Positions 34,325 through 43,304 of a stretch of 64,000 nucleotides of DNA are shown here, piece by piece. The stretch comes from Gemmatimonadaceae bacterium (GTDB lineage Bacteria; Gemmatimonadota; Gemmatimonadetes; Gemmatimonadales; Gemmatimonadaceae), in the NCBI GenBank assembly GCA_025928185.1, contig JAICKA010000002.1, forward strand, positions 1 through 64,000, in the 5' to 3' direction. The notes under the pieces were generated by a model, which saw only the letters and a program-made list of their open reading frames with translations, was not told the DNA's origin and ran no database searches. The position numbers and the translations under genes are program-made. Numbering within the stretch: the first letter of the stretch is position 1; each line of letters opens with the position of its first letter.

Positions 34325-37300
34325 CCGTCCCAGACCAGCAGCGACGTGACGTCCCGCTGCGTGATATCGTACGCACGCATCGCGGCCTCGAGCAGCGCCA
34401 CGTCGCTCACGTCGTCGTGCTGCGCCGCGCGCGCGCCCAGCGGCGCGAGCAGCTCGCGCGCACGGGCCCAGTCGCGCGGAACCGGCAGGAGCGACACCGT
34501 CCAGCCGAGAAAGCGCCGGTAGCCGCCGCGCGCGGGTTCGGCGAGCGCGTCGAGCCACGCGCGTGCGAGCGGAGCGTTCAGCAGCGCCGCGAGCGCATGG
34601 GCGTCTGTCTCGTTCGCGCAATGGGCGACGTAGCAACTGTTCAGTGGAATCACCGACAGACCGGCTTCGATGACCACGGCGCGCGGGTCGCGGCCGACAT
34701 CGCCCCACACCACGCGCGGCCCGTCGCACCGCGCGCTCTCCGTGCGGAACAGCGACCACCAGCGCGGCGAGTGCCGAGCGTCCGTACGCGCCTCGAGTTG
34801 CCGGCGATAGCGCCCGAGCAGCCGCGCGGCGTGTGGCGGAAGCGACGACAGTACGGTGCCGTTCGGCGCGTGTGTCCAGATGATGTGTTCCGGCGAAGGT
34901 TGTACGGACCACGGCCGCAATCGTTCGCCCCGGATCACCGGGCGAAGCATGGTGCGCTCGATGGTCGCGTGCCGGCCATCGGCGCAGGTCACCTGCGCGA
35001 GTGTGCCAGCGACATCGTCAAGCTGCACGAGAAACGCGTCGTTGCACCCACACTTCACGCCCAGGTATGGCCGGCCGGCGACGCTCTCCGAAAACGGCGT
35101 GCCGATCGCGCGTAGGAGGTTGAAGGCGGCTCGCGGCTCAGGCGGGAGGAGGACCCACGGCGCGCCGGCGCTCTCGTCGAACGGCAGCTCGGGGCGCGGA
35201 ACAGTCCAGCCGAACGAGCCGGCGCGACGATGATGCACGGCGACGTCGACGCAGGATTCGGTTCGGGCAACCGAATCGGCAGCTGACGCACGAGTTCCGA
35301 CGAGCAGCGATGGGTACACTGCGGCGTCGAATAGCGCGGAGGCTTCGGAGTAGTCTTCAAGCCGACGCAGGCGCACGTCGCGATTGATGATGCGTCGAAT
35401 GCCGCCGCCGGCGAGCGAGCGCCACAGCTTGGAGGGGAGCAGCAGCGCGAGCGCGCCGCACGGCGCAAGCAGGCTGATTGCTCGCTCGGTGAACAGGGCG
35501 GACACGTCGACCTGGGCAGCGAAGCCGCGACCGGCGTTGGCCGATGATGCTCCGGGCTCCCACGCCGCGAGGCGGGCCGCTTCAAAGTTTCGTCGAAATA
35601 CCGCCCGGTCGGCGGGATCGACGCGATGCAGGCGCACCCACGGCGGATTGCCGATGACGAGCGAAAAGCCGCCGCGCGCCGCAACGTCCGCAAAGTGCAC
35701 GCGGAAGGAGAAGGGCAACGCGCCGCCGTTCGCGATGCGTCGCCGATTCGCACGCAGCGACGCCGACTGCCGTCGGAGCAGGATTGCGGCGTCGCGCTCG
35801 TCGCGAGTCGGATGGTATCGGCCGCCGAACAAATCGCGGCCGCGGCGCGCGAGCACCAGATCTCGCCGCCGCTCCGCCGCGCGCGCGAGCTCGGCGTCGA
35901 AATCGCGCAGGACGCGGCTGCGCTCCGCGCGATCGAGCCGTCGCGCGAGTGCGGCCTTGCGCGAGCCGCTGGCGCGCACGTATCGCTCGCGCAGTCGACG
36001 CATCGCCGCGGATCCGCCGATGCTGACGCCGTCGATGGAGCCGCCGGCGAGCGCGTCGCCGACGCGCACGTTGCGATCGAGATTCGGCAGCGGCATGACC
36101 TGCGCCGGGTCGGTGGCCGGACTCTCGATCACGACGGAGAGCCAGAGGCGCAGCTCGCAGAGCCAAACCGCCGTCGGGTTGACGTCGACGCCGAAGATGG
36201 AACGCGTGAGCACGTCGCGCCGGATCGCATCGATGCCGCGATCGTCGCCCGCGCCGGCGAGCAGCGCCGAGATTCGCTCGAGCACGTGAACGAGAAACGC
36301 GCCCGACCCGCAGGCGGGATCGAGAATCGTCAGTCGCTCGAGTGACGCGCGATCGGTCGCGCCGGCGAGTGCCGCCTCGAGTCCCGCGCTCGTTATTCTC
36401 TCGACGAGTGCAAACGGAGTGAAGAATGCACCCGTGCGCCGGCGTTCGGAGCCGCCCATCAGCGACTCGAACGCGCGGCCGAGCATCTCCGGGTCGACCG
36501 CGGCTTCGCTCCACGACGCGCTCTCCTCGCGCGCGGTGAACCGGTACTGGCCGAACAGGTCGAACAGCAGCCGGCCGTACGCATCATCCGAGAACTCGAC
36601 GCCGCGCGACGCGCGCTCGAGCGGCGTGCGGCTGAACAGACCGCCGTTGAGAAACGGTACGCGCCCGAATTGGCGAGCGACCGGCGCCCGACGCGAGGTC
36701 GGCGTGTTGAGTGTGCCGAAGAACAACGGGCGCAGCACGCGCCGCTCGAAGCCGCCACCTTTCGCGAGACATTCCTCGAATTGATGCGTGAGAAAGGCGC
36801 GGTCGCCGTCCAGCCAACCCTTTGCCTCGAGGAAGGACAGGAATAGAAGCCGCGAAGTGTCGAGCAGCGCCAGCTCGGCGCGTGTCTCGCGCGTACCGAT
36901 CGGAGAGGAATCCGCGATGGCGTTCACGGAATGCTCGAGCGCACGGTAGAATCGAAGCGATAGCGCCTCGCGGCTCAGGATCTCGATCCAGCGCGCGTGC
37001 GTCAGCAGGTCACGTTCGCCGTGGGCGGCGGCGAGCGCACAGATCGTCTCCGCATCGCTGTCGACGACGCGCTCTCGATGCGACACCAGCGCGGCGAGGC
37101 GCGGCGGCCGGCGGTCGTCGGACCAGGCGGCAATCGCGACGTCGCCGGACGTTGGTTGCGTCGCGATGACGCACCAGAGCACGTGCGGCGCGTTGGTCGA
37201 CAGACGCATCGCCAGGCGATGCAGGAGATCGCGCAGCGCCAAGCCATCCGGTGCGGCGACGAGCAGGGTTCGCATCGCGCCGGCGCTCGCGACGATACGG

Positions 37301-37458
37301 ACATCGAGACTCAGGTCGAGAACGCCGAGCGCGCGCAGTGCGTCGTGGTCGAGCGGCGAAGGGGCAGCGGCAAAGCCGATCGCGGCGGCAATCGGCGTGA
37401 GCGCGTCGATCGAATCGGCGGCGGCGAGCAGCTCGGCGGCGGCACGTAACGTGGGCAC
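34321..37458 (-). CDS. Adenine-specific DNA methyltransferase, Eco57I/type IIG-like
   Basis: The 1045-residue protein (GTG start) has SAM-binding motif I DPACGSGAFLVHVLERI near residue 380 and the catalytic N-P-P-W motif near residue 603, as in gamma-class N6-adenine methyltransferases. RTGAFFTPFALVERI is the conserved helix before motif I. A C-terminal part of about 300 residues (from residue 740) should hold the target-recognition domain. In a true type IIG enzyme the N-terminus carries a PD-(D/E)xK nuclease; here the matching region (VLDLSLDVRIVASAGAM...) has no ExK. Together with the helicase it resembles DISARM or BREX methyltransferase modules. Confidence 0.85.
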   Translation of the reverse strand: MPTLRAAAELLAAADSIDALTPIAAAIGFAAAPSPLDHDALRALGVLDLSLDVRIVASAGAMRTLLVAAPDGLALRDLLHRLAMRLSTNAPHVLWCVIATQPTSGDVAIAAWSDDRRPPRLAALVSHRERVVDSDAETICALAAAHGERDLLTHARWIEILSREALSLRFYRALEHSVNAIADSSPIGTRETRAELALLDTSRLLFLSFLEAKGWLDGDRAFLTHQFEECLAKGGGFERRVLRPLFFGTLNTPTSRRAPVARQFGRVPFLNGGLFSRTPLERASRGVEFSDDAYGRLLFDLFGQYRFTAREESASWSEAAVDPEMLGRAFESLMGGSERRRTGAFFTPFALVERITSAGLEAALAGATDRASLERLTILDPACGSGAFLVHVLERISALLAGAGDDRGIDAIRRDVLTRSIFGVDVNPTAVWLCELRLWLSVVIESPATDPAQVMPLPNLDRNVRVGDALAGGSIDGVSIGGSAAMRRLRERYVRASGSRKAALARRLDRAERSRVLRDFDAELARAAERRRDLVLARRGRDLFGGRYHPTRDERDAAILLRRQSASLRANRRRIANGGALPFSFRVHFADVAARGGFSLVIGNPPWVRLHRVDPADRAVFRRNFEAARLAAWEPGASSANAGRGFAAQVDVSALFTERAISLLAPCGALALLLPSKLWRSLAGGGIRRIINRDVRLRRLEDYSEASALFDAAVYPSLLVGTRASAADSVARTESCVDVAVHHRRAGSFGWTVPRPELPFDESAGAPWVLLPPEPRAAFNLLRAIGTPFSESVAGRPYLGVKCGCNDAFLVQLDDVAGTLAQVTCADGRHATIERTMLRPVIRGERLRPWSVQPSPEHIIWTHAPNGTVLSSLPPHAARLLGRYRRQLEARTDARHSPRWWSLFRTESARCDGPRVVWGDVGRDPRAVVIEAGLSVIPLNSCYVAHCANETDAHALAALLNAPLARAWLDALAEPARGGYRRFLGWTVSLLPVPRDWARARELLAPLGARAAQHDDVSDVALLEAAMRAYDITQRDVTSLLVWDG

Positions 37459-37543
37459 GCGCCGACGCTACGCACGACCGTTCAGATCACCGCGACCACT
37501 CTGTTGCGTACACGATCAGATCCTTGCACGCGCGGCCAATCGA

Positions 37544-38701
37544 TCAACCGGACACGTAGCTGCGCTCCTTCCATCGCACCCGCCGACCGCGCGCCACCGC
37601 CCCGCCGGCGATGTAGAGGAACAGCAACAGCCCGAGCGGATACAGCAGCGCGTACACGACGGACGTCTTCATGAAACGATAAATCGCCGCCCAGAACAGG
37701 ACCGTCACGCCGACGATCACGCCCGACCAGAGCAGCCAGATACCAGACAGCGCTCCGATCAGCGACAGCACGAGCGCCACCGGCGGCGCGAGCCCGAACA
37801 GCGGGAACACGATCAGCAGAACCGGAAAGAGTGCGCGACCCGGCGCTCCACCGAGCATGGCATGTCGTCCTCCGGCGTAGATGTTCTTGCTCCAGCCGCC
37901 GATCACTTCCTTCAATGACGCGTACATGTGCGTCGACAGCTGATCGAGGCCGACCATCAGCACGACCTGGCGGCCGGCGCGAAAGAACTCCTGCGCCATC
38001 GCCAGATCTTCGGCCACGCGATCGCGTACCATGTCATGGCCGCCCATCGCGGTATACGCGACACGCGTCACGAGAATGAACTGTCCGTTCGCGATCACGT
38101 CCTCGGCGCGCCGCGCCTGATTGACGTGCTCCGGGCTGCCGTAGCGCAATGACAGCAGCGCGAACACCTGGGGTTGGATGATCCGCTCCCAGAAGCTGTG
38201 CATCTCCTGGTCGCCCGCGACGGTGAGCAGGTCGGCGCCTCGCTCGGCGCGCGCATTCACGGCCCGGGTGAGCAGATCGGGCGCGTGCCGTGTGTCCGCA
38301 TCAGTAAAGACGAGCAGCTCGCCGCGTGCCGCCGATGCGCCGGTGGCGCAAGCCCACTGCTTTCCGAACCAGCCGGCGGGTAGTGTGGGCGCGTCGATGA
38401 CGCGAAGGCGCGGGTCGCCGGCCGCGAGGGCGCGGGCCAGCTTGCCCGTGCCGTCCGTCGAATGATCGTCGACGATGATGACCTCGAGTGCCGGATAGCG
38501 ACTTGCCAGCACCGACGCGACGCATCGCACGATGTTGCGTGCTTCGTTGCGGGCCGGAATGATCACGGACACGAGCGGCGCGCGTTCCGGCGCGACCGCG
38601 CTCACGTCATCGAGTGAGCTCGCATGACGCGCTCGAATGAGCCCGACGATCGGTGGTACGATCCACGGCAGCGTGCAGGCGAGCGGAAGCACGACGGACA
38701 T
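37544..38701 (-). CDS. Family 2 glycosyltransferase with C-terminal membrane helices
   Basis: The 385-residue protein has an N-terminal membrane helix, a GT-A domain with SVIIPARNEARNIVRCV (residue 45 on), VIIVDDHSTDGT (residue 75 on) and the metal-binding FTDADTRH (DAD at 134-136), and four C-terminal hydrophobic helices. This layout matches the CrtQ/hopanoid-associated glycosyltransferase group (HpnB-like), but the acceptor is unknown. The ATG at 38701 was chosen just before the first helix. No hopanoid or carotenoid genes are adjacent. Confidence 0.8.
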   Translation of the reverse strand: MSVVLPLACTLPWIVPPIVGLIRARHASSLDDVSAVAPERAPLVSVIIPARNEARNIVRCVASVLASRYPALEVIIVDDHSTDGTGKLARALAAGDPRLRVIDAPTLPAGWFGKQWACATGASAARGELLVFTDADTRHAPDLLTRAVNARAERGADLLTVAGDQEMHSFWERIIQPQVFALLSLRYGSPEHVNQARRAEDVIANGQFILVTRVAYTAMGGHDMVRDRVAEDLAMAQEFFRAGRQVVLMVGLDQLSTHMYASLKEVIGGWSKNIYAGGRHAMLGGAPGRALFPVLLIVFPLFGLAPPVALVLSLIGALSGIWLLWSGVIVGVTVLFWAAIYRFMKTSVVYALLYPLGLLLFLYIAGGAVARGRRVRWKERSYVSG

Positions 38702-38730
38702 GCCGCAAGATAGACGCGTCGCCGGTGGCG

Positions 38731-38768
38731 AAAAAAAACGCGGGGCGCGCATTGCGCGCCCCGCGTTT
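38731..38768 (-). terminator. Rho-independent terminator after the Ser-rich protein gene
   Basis: A perfect 15-bp GC-rich stem (38736-38750 with 38754-38768) with an ATT loop is followed on the minus strand by eight T. It ends transcription of the gene at 38790-39293 before the glycosyltransferase start. Confidence 0.88.
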
Positions 38769-38789
38769 CGGTCCGTTCCAACAAGATGC

Positions 38790-39293
38790 TTAGCGCGACG
38801 ACCCGCTATTGCCTTTGTTGCTGCTGCCGCCGCGGCTCGAGGTGTTGCCGCGATTCGCGGAGCTTCCCGAGCTCGAGCTGTTGCCGCGCGCCGAGCTGCT
38901 GCTCCGCGACGAGCCGGTGCCGCTGCCGCTGCTCGAGCCTGAGCGTCCCGAGGATGAACCGGCGTTGCGCGACGAACCGCTCATCCCGCCCGACGAGCTT
39001 GAATCGCTGTCGGAGTCGCCCAGCGTACGGGTCGATGAGCTGCCGATGCCCTCGTCGTTGCGGTTGCCGCGATCGCTGCGGCCGCTGGTGCTGCCGCTGC
39101 TGCTCGATCCGGCCGACGAGCTGCGATCGACTCCGGCCGCCGAATAGCCGCTCGCATTGCTGCTGCCGACGTTCGACCGGCTGCTGTCGCGATTCGAGTT
39201 GGGCTGACTGCTTCGGCTGCTCTGGTTGTTCGACCGCGAGTTGCTCGATGAGCCGCTCATGCCGTCTCCCTGATTGCTTGAACGATCCCGCAT
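38790..39293 (-). CDS. Ser/Gly/Asn/Arg-rich low-complexity protein
   Basis: The 167-residue protein is almost entirely Ser, Gly, Arg and Asn (for example MSGSSSNSRSNNQSSRSS and GSSSGRSGSSSGSGTGSSRS). It has no hydrophobic segment, so it is expected to be disordered and cytoplasmic. The start at 39293 is supported by GGGGGAGGA about 7 bases upstream, one of the best ribosome sites in the window, and a strong terminator follows. Both signals argue that it is really expressed. Similar Ser-rich small proteins are seen as stress-linked proteins, but no family could be named. Confidence 0.65.
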   Translation of the reverse strand: MRDRSSNQGDGMSGSSSNSRSNNQSSRSSQPNSNRDSSRSNVGSSNASGYSAAGVDRSSSAGSSSSGSTSGRSDRGNRNDEGIGSSSTRTLGDSDSDSSSSGGMSGSSRNAGSSSGRSGSSSGSGTGSSRSSSSARGNSSSSGSSANRGNTSSRGGSSNKGNSGSSR

Positions 39294-39441
39294 GTTGGTC
39301 CTCCCCCTGAAGTCTGACGCCGGCGTCGTCCGCTCCGCTTGCCGTTCCGCCGGCGGGTGTACTCCATCTCGCACGTGCGGTGCCAACCGTTTGCGAAACG
39401 GTCGAGTTGACGAGGCGCATTGCTTGTGCGTATGTGCTGCG

Positions 39442-40344
39442 ATGCGATTTCCTCGACTACTGGGAGCGGGCTCACGCGTTGCGCTCGTGGCGCCCGCCGG
39501 TCCGTTGAGCGGCGAGTCCGACCTCCAGCGAGCGATCGACAGCACACGCGCGTTCGGGTGGGAGCCGATCGTCGGCGAGCACGTGCGCAGCAAGGACGGG
39601 TATCTCGCCGGGAGCGACGCCGAGCGGCTCGCCGATCTCAACCAGGCGGGTGCCGACGACTCGATCGACGCCGTGTGGTGCATTCGCGGCGGCTACGGCG
39701 CAATGCGCCTGCTCGACGCGATCGACTACGAGGCCTGGTGTCGCCGCCCGAAGGCGCTCATTGGCTTCTCGGACATCACGGCGCTGCACGCCGCGATCGG
39801 GGCACGCGCCGAGCTCGTCACCTTTCACGGCCCCACCGCCCGCGCATCGCTGACGGACTTTTGCAAATCCTCATTGCTACAAGCGGTGGCCGGCGGGGGA
39901 CCGCTCGTGCTGTCCGCCCCCTCCGGCATGGCGCTCCGGCCTGGCCGCGCGCGCGGCCGGCTCGTCGGCGGCAACCTGGCGCTGCTTGCCGGCATGGCCG
40001 GCACGCCATTCGCGCCATCGTACGACGACGCGATTCTGGTGCTGGAGGACGTGAACGAATCGGTGTACCGGCTGGACCGCATGCTGACGCAGCTCCGCCT
40101 CAGCGGCGGGCTGTCGAATCTCGCCGGCCTGATCCTGGGCCAGTTCACCGACATTCCGGAAGACGCGAGCAACGAGGATCGCCCGCTGAGCGAGCTCCTC
40201 GACGAGCTCGCCGGCTGGTGCGGCGTCCCATGTCTCGCGAACGTTCCCGTGGGCCACGTCACCGACATCTGGACCGTCCCACTCGGCGCCACGGCCGAGC
40301 TTGACGTGGATGAGAGAACACTCAACGTAGTCCGTAGTCCGTAG
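39442..40344 (+). CDS. ldcA: LD-carboxypeptidase (muramoyltetrapeptide carboxypeptidase)
   Basis: The 300-residue enzyme removes the terminal D-Ala from murein tetrapeptides in peptidoglycan recycling (S66 serine peptidase family). RGGYG is at residues 82-86 and the nucleophile serine is Ser110 in GFSDIT. The later LEDVNESVYRLDRMLTQL and GLILGQFTD segments hold the catalytic glutamate and the support region. Length is normal. The start at 39442 lies before the conserved GAGSRVALVAPAG. The last codons and the TAG stop lie in a heptamer repeat. Confidence 0.92.
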   Translation: MRFPRLLGAGSRVALVAPAGPLSGESDLQRAIDSTRAFGWEPIVGEHVRSKDGYLAGSDAERLADLNQAGADDSIDAVWCIRGGYGAMRLLDAIDYEAWCRRPKALIGFSDITALHAAIGARAELVTFHGPTARASLTDFCKSSLLQAVAGGGPLVLSAPSGMALRPGRARGRLVGGNLALLAGMAGTPFAPSYDDAILVLEDVNESVYRLDRMLTQLRLSGGLSNLAGLILGQFTDIPEDASNEDRPLSELLDELAGWCGVPCLANVPVGHVTDIWTVPLGATAELDVDERTLNVVRSP

Positions 40345-40361
40345 TCCGTGGTCCGTGGCCC
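40327..40361. repeat. Heptamer tandem repeat over the ldcA stop codon
   Basis: Five 7-base units (GTAGTCC three times, GTGGTCC, GTGGCCC) run from the last ldcA codons across the TAG stop. One more isolated copy lies near 40405. The unit length means slippage would change the C-terminus. Confidence 0.8.
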
Positions 40362-40458
40362 AAGTCCATTCCCTTGATGCATTCCTCGCTTCTGTAGTCC
40401 GACGTCTGACATCTCGGTAGTTCCCTATCCTCTCTCCTCTCTCCCGTCTTCCCTCTCG

Positions 40459-40812
40459 ATGAAATCCGCCGCCGACCTGATTGCCGCGGCCAAGTCACGC
40501 ATCTCCGAAGTCACGCCGCGCCAGGTGCTCGATCTGCAGCAGTCGGGTGAGCCGCTGACGCTGCTCGACGTGCGCGACCAGCAGGAGGTGAACCTCGGCC
40601 GCATTCCGGGCGCGGTGCACATCTCGCGCGGAAATCTCGAGACCAAGGTCGAGGCGCAGATTCCGCGCGATGCCCACGTGATCGTGTATTGCGCGTCCGG
40701 CAATCGCTCGGCACTGGCAGCGGACACGTTGCAGGAGATGGGATACACGAACGTCGCGTCGCTCGCCGGCGGGTTTCGCGGCTGGGCGGAGTCGGGCGGC
40801 GAGGTGGAATGA
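40459..40812 (+). CDS. Rhodanese-domain protein
   Basis: The 117-residue protein is a single rhodanese (sulfurtransferase) domain. LLDVRDQQEVNLGRIPGAVHI and the active-site loop YCASGNRS with Cys78 show this. The loop CASGNRS fits a persulfide-carrying rhodanese rather than a Cdc25-type phosphatase. Start is the ATG at 40459 after a pyrimidine-rich tract with no Shine-Dalgarno sequence. It is cotranscribed with the Nudix gene 3 bases later. Confidence 0.9.
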   Translation: MKSAADLIAAAKSRISEVTPRQVLDLQQSGEPLTLLDVRDQQEVNLGRIPGAVHISRGNLETKVEAQIPRDAHVIVYCASGNRSALAADTLQEMGYTNVASLAGGFRGWAESGGEVE

Positions 40813-40815
40813 GTC

Positions 40816-41424
40816 GTGAGGTCGGTCGACGAGCTCCTGTTGCATCCTGACGTTGCGCGCCTGGCGCTCGCGCTCGCGGAACATCCGGCACGCACGCTGA
40901 CGCCCGAAGGTGGCGCGCGCTTCGCGGCGATTGCGCTCATTCTTCGGCCGAACGCGGCGGGTGATCTGGAGCTGCTGATGATCAGACGCGCCGAGGTGGA
41001 GCGGGATCCGTGGAGCGGCCACATTGCGTGTCCTGGTGGACGGATGGAACCGGGGGATCGCGATCTCGAGCAGACCGCCATTCGCGAAACGTGGGAGGAG
41101 ACCGGCGCCGACTTGGCGCGGGACGGACGTGTGCTCGGCGCGCTCGACGACATCACGCCGCGTACGCCATCGCTGCCGCCGCTGATCATCCGACCGTTCG
41201 TGGCGGTGGCATCGGAGAATGCGCAAATCGTGCAGAACGTCGAGGTCGCGGAGGCGTTTTGGGTGCCGATGACGGCCATTCGCGAGATGGCGGCCTGGGG
41301 CCGCGGCATGGTCCCGATCCGCGGCGTCGGCGAGCGCGAGGTCGACGTGTTCCGTCACGGCGATTACGTCGTGTGGGGCCTCACGCATCGGGCATTGTCG
41401 CAATTCGTGTCGCTGCTGCGCTGA
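40816..41424 (+). CDS. Nudix hydrolase, CoA pyrophosphatase type
   Basis: The 202-residue protein has a Nudix box at residues 74-97 (GGRMEPGDRDLEQTAIRETWEE) including the metal-binding glutamates, preceded by GHIACPGG. The PGG with a D in place of the first box residue and the TAIRE sequence match CoA pyrophosphatases (NudL, UPF0035), which cleave CoA to 4-phosphopantetheine and 3,5-ADP. GTG at 40816 is the start. It forms an operon with the rhodanese gene. Confidence 0.85.
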   Translation: MRSVDELLLHPDVARLALALAEHPARTLTPEGGARFAAIALILRPNAAGDLELLMIRRAEVERDPWSGHIACPGGRMEPGDRDLEQTAIRETWEETGADLARDGRVLGALDDITPRTPSLPPLIIRPFVAVASENAQIVQNVEVAEAFWVPMTAIREMAAWGRGMVPIRGVGEREVDVFRHGDYVVWGLTHRALSQFVSLLR

Positions 41425-41439
41425 GCCCGCGCTGGCGAA

Positions 41440-41463
41440 ATAAGTTAGGATAACCTAACTTAT
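41440..41463. promoter_or_regulatory. Putative DtxR/MntR operator before the manganese operon
   Basis: ATAAGTTAGG, ATAA and CCTAACTTAT form a perfect 10-bp inverted repeat. It contains TTAGG and CCTAA, the core half-sites of DtxR/MntR-family operators. It lies 24 bases before the mntH start, where bound repressor would block transcription. Confidence 0.75.
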
Positions 41464-41487
41464 CTGGCGTCCATCGCCGGAGCCCGG

Positions 41488-42852
41488 GTGGCCAGTCCGA
41501 AAGTCGATCGCGAAACTCCGCCCGAGGGCGGCGAAGCGGGGTGGCGTCGCTCGCGCGTTGCGCCGAGCCTCGAGGACGTCTACCGCAGCGTGGAGGTCGG
41601 CGGCGGCAGCTTCTTTCGCAAGCTGCTCGCGTTCGCCGGCCCGGGCTATCTCGTCGCCGTCGGGTACATGGATCCGGGCAATTGGGCGACGGACCTCGCC
41701 GGCGGATCGCGGTTCGGCTACACGCTCCTCAGCATCGTTCTGCTGTCGAACCTGATCGCGGTGCTGCTTCAGGGACTCGCGTCGAAGCTCGGGATCGTCA
41801 CCGGCCGTGATCTCGCGCAGGCGTGTCGCGATCACTTTTCGCGGCCCGTGACGATCGGACTCTGGATCCTCAGCGAGATCGCGATTGCCGCCTGCGACCT
41901 GGCGGAAGTGATCGGCTCGGCGATCGCGCTGAACCTGCTGTTCCACTTGCCGGTCGCCATCGGCGTGCTCGTCACCGGCTTCGACGTGCTGATCCTGCTG
42001 TCGCTGCAACACCGGGGCGTGCGCGTGCTGGAGGCGCTGGTCGTCGTGCTGATCGCCAGCGTGGCACTGTGCTTTCTGTTCGAGCTGATTCTCGCGCGGC
42101 CAGACATCGGCGAGATGGCGCGCGGCTTTGTGCCGACGCCGGCGCTGCTGCACGATCGCGCCATGCTGTACATCGCGATCGGCATCCTCGGCGCGACCGT
42201 GATGCCACACAACCTGTATCTGCATTCGTCGATCGTGCAGACGCGCAAGTACAAGGAGACCGCGGCCGGCCGACGCGAGGCGGTGACGTTCGCGTTCGTC
42301 GATTCCACGATTGCGCTGAGCTTCGCGTTCTTCATCAATGCGGCGATTCTCATCACGGCCGCGGCCACCTTTCATCGCACGGGTCACGCGCAGGTGGCGG
42401 AGATCCAGGACGCACACAAGCTGCTGACGCCGTTGCTCGGCGGTGGGGCGAGCACCGCCTTCGCGCTGGCGCTGCTCGCCTCCGGACAGAACTCGACGCT
42501 CACCGGCACGCTGGCCGGTCAGATCGTGATGGAGGGTTTTCTCAATTTCCGCATTCGCCCGTGGATGCGCCGCTTGATCACGCGGCTCATCGCCATTGTG
42601 CCGGCGGCGGTGGTCGCCATCTTGTATGGTGAGAGCGGCACCGCAAAGCTGCTCATCCTCAGTCAGGTGATCCTCAGCTTGCAGTTGTCGTTCGCGGTAT
42701 TTCCCCTCGTAGCGTTCACGTCCGACCGCGCCAAGATGGGTGCCTTCGTGAATCCGGCCTGGCTGAAGGTGCTCGCCTGGAGCGCGGCGATCGTGATCGC
42801 CGGACTGAACGCATTTCTGCTCGTGCAGATCGCGACCGGACGCGGCGTCTGA
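41488..42852 (+). CDS. mntH: NRAMP-family Mn2+/Fe2+ transporter
   Basis: The 454-residue protein imports divalent manganese (or iron) with protons. The metal-site motif DPGNW is at residues 62-66 (helix 1) and MPHNLYLHS near residue 240 (helix 6). About 11 helices follow a charged N-terminal tail. Start is GTG 41488. A DtxR-type palindrome precedes it, and the operon encodes its own DtxR-family regulator, both supporting manganese control. The stop overlaps the next start by one base. Confidence 0.92.
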   Translation: MASPKVDRETPPEGGEAGWRRSRVAPSLEDVYRSVEVGGGSFFRKLLAFAGPGYLVAVGYMDPGNWATDLAGGSRFGYTLLSIVLLSNLIAVLLQGLASKLGIVTGRDLAQACRDHFSRPVTIGLWILSEIAIAACDLAEVIGSAIALNLLFHLPVAIGVLVTGFDVLILLSLQHRGVRVLEALVVVLIASVALCFLFELILARPDIGEMARGFVPTPALLHDRAMLYIAIGILGATVMPHNLYLHSSIVQTRKYKETAAGRREAVTFAFVDSTIALSFAFFINAAILITAAATFHRTGHAQVAEIQDAHKLLTPLLGGGASTAFALALLASGQNSTLTGTLAGQIVMEGFLNFRIRPWMRRLITRLIAIVPAAVVAILYGESGTAKLLILSQVILSLQLSFAVFPLVAFTSDRAKMGAFVNPAWLKVLAWSAAIVIAGLNAFLLVQIATGRGV

Positions 42853-43304
42853 TGTACACGCGCATTCTCGTTCCGCTCGAGCATTCGCCATACGATGCCG
42901 CGATCGTCGAGCACGTTCGGAAGTTGGCGAAGTTCTGCGGCGCGTCGGTGGTGCTGATCCACGTCGCCGACGGGTGGGCGGCGCGCAACGTGTCGCAGTT
43001 GAACCTGCGCGAGTCCGAGGAGATGCGGGAGGACCGCGAGTACCTCGAGCACACATGTGAAGTGCTCGAAACGGACGGTCTCGAAGTGGAGTGCGTGATC
43101 GCCGGCGGCGATCCGGCTCGCGAGATCTCCGACGCCGCGGCGCGCGAAGGGTGCGACCTGATCGCGATGTCGACCCACGGCCATCGACTGTTCAAGGATA
43201 TGATCTACGGCAGCGTCGCCAGCGAGGTGCGCCATCTCTCGCGTGTGCCGGTGCTGCTCGTCCGCGGCGAGCGCCGCGCCGGCGGCCGGGGGCCGGAGGA
43301 ATGA
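42852..43304 (+). CDS. Universal stress protein, UspA type
   Basis: The 150-residue protein has the UspA alpha/beta fold: ILVPLEHSPYDAAIVEHVRKLA at the start and LIAMSTHGHRLFKDMIYGSVASEVRH near residues 104-130. The ATP-loop glycines are partly replaced (THGHRLFKDMIYGS), so nucleotide binding is uncertain. It sits between mntH and mntR with 1- and 4-base overlaps. UspA next to NRAMP is an unusual pair and suggests metal-linked stress. Confidence 0.85.
   Translation: MYTRILVPLEHSPYDAAIVEHVRKLAKFCGASVVLIHVADGWAARNVSQLNLRESEEMREDREYLEHTCEVLETDGLEVECVIAGGDPAREISDAAAREGCDLIAMSTHGHRLFKDMIYGSVASEVRHLSRVPVLLVRGERRAGGRGPEE

Noticed and set aside
34325-34912. N-terminal extension of the helicase to 34912
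   Set aside because: The extra 196 residues are a shadow of the methyltransferase gene; the ATG at 34324 gives the coupled start.
32099-37458. Complete DISARM or BREX system
   Set aside because: Only a methyltransferase and a helicase are present; drmABC, pglZ, brxC and similar genes are missing from the window.
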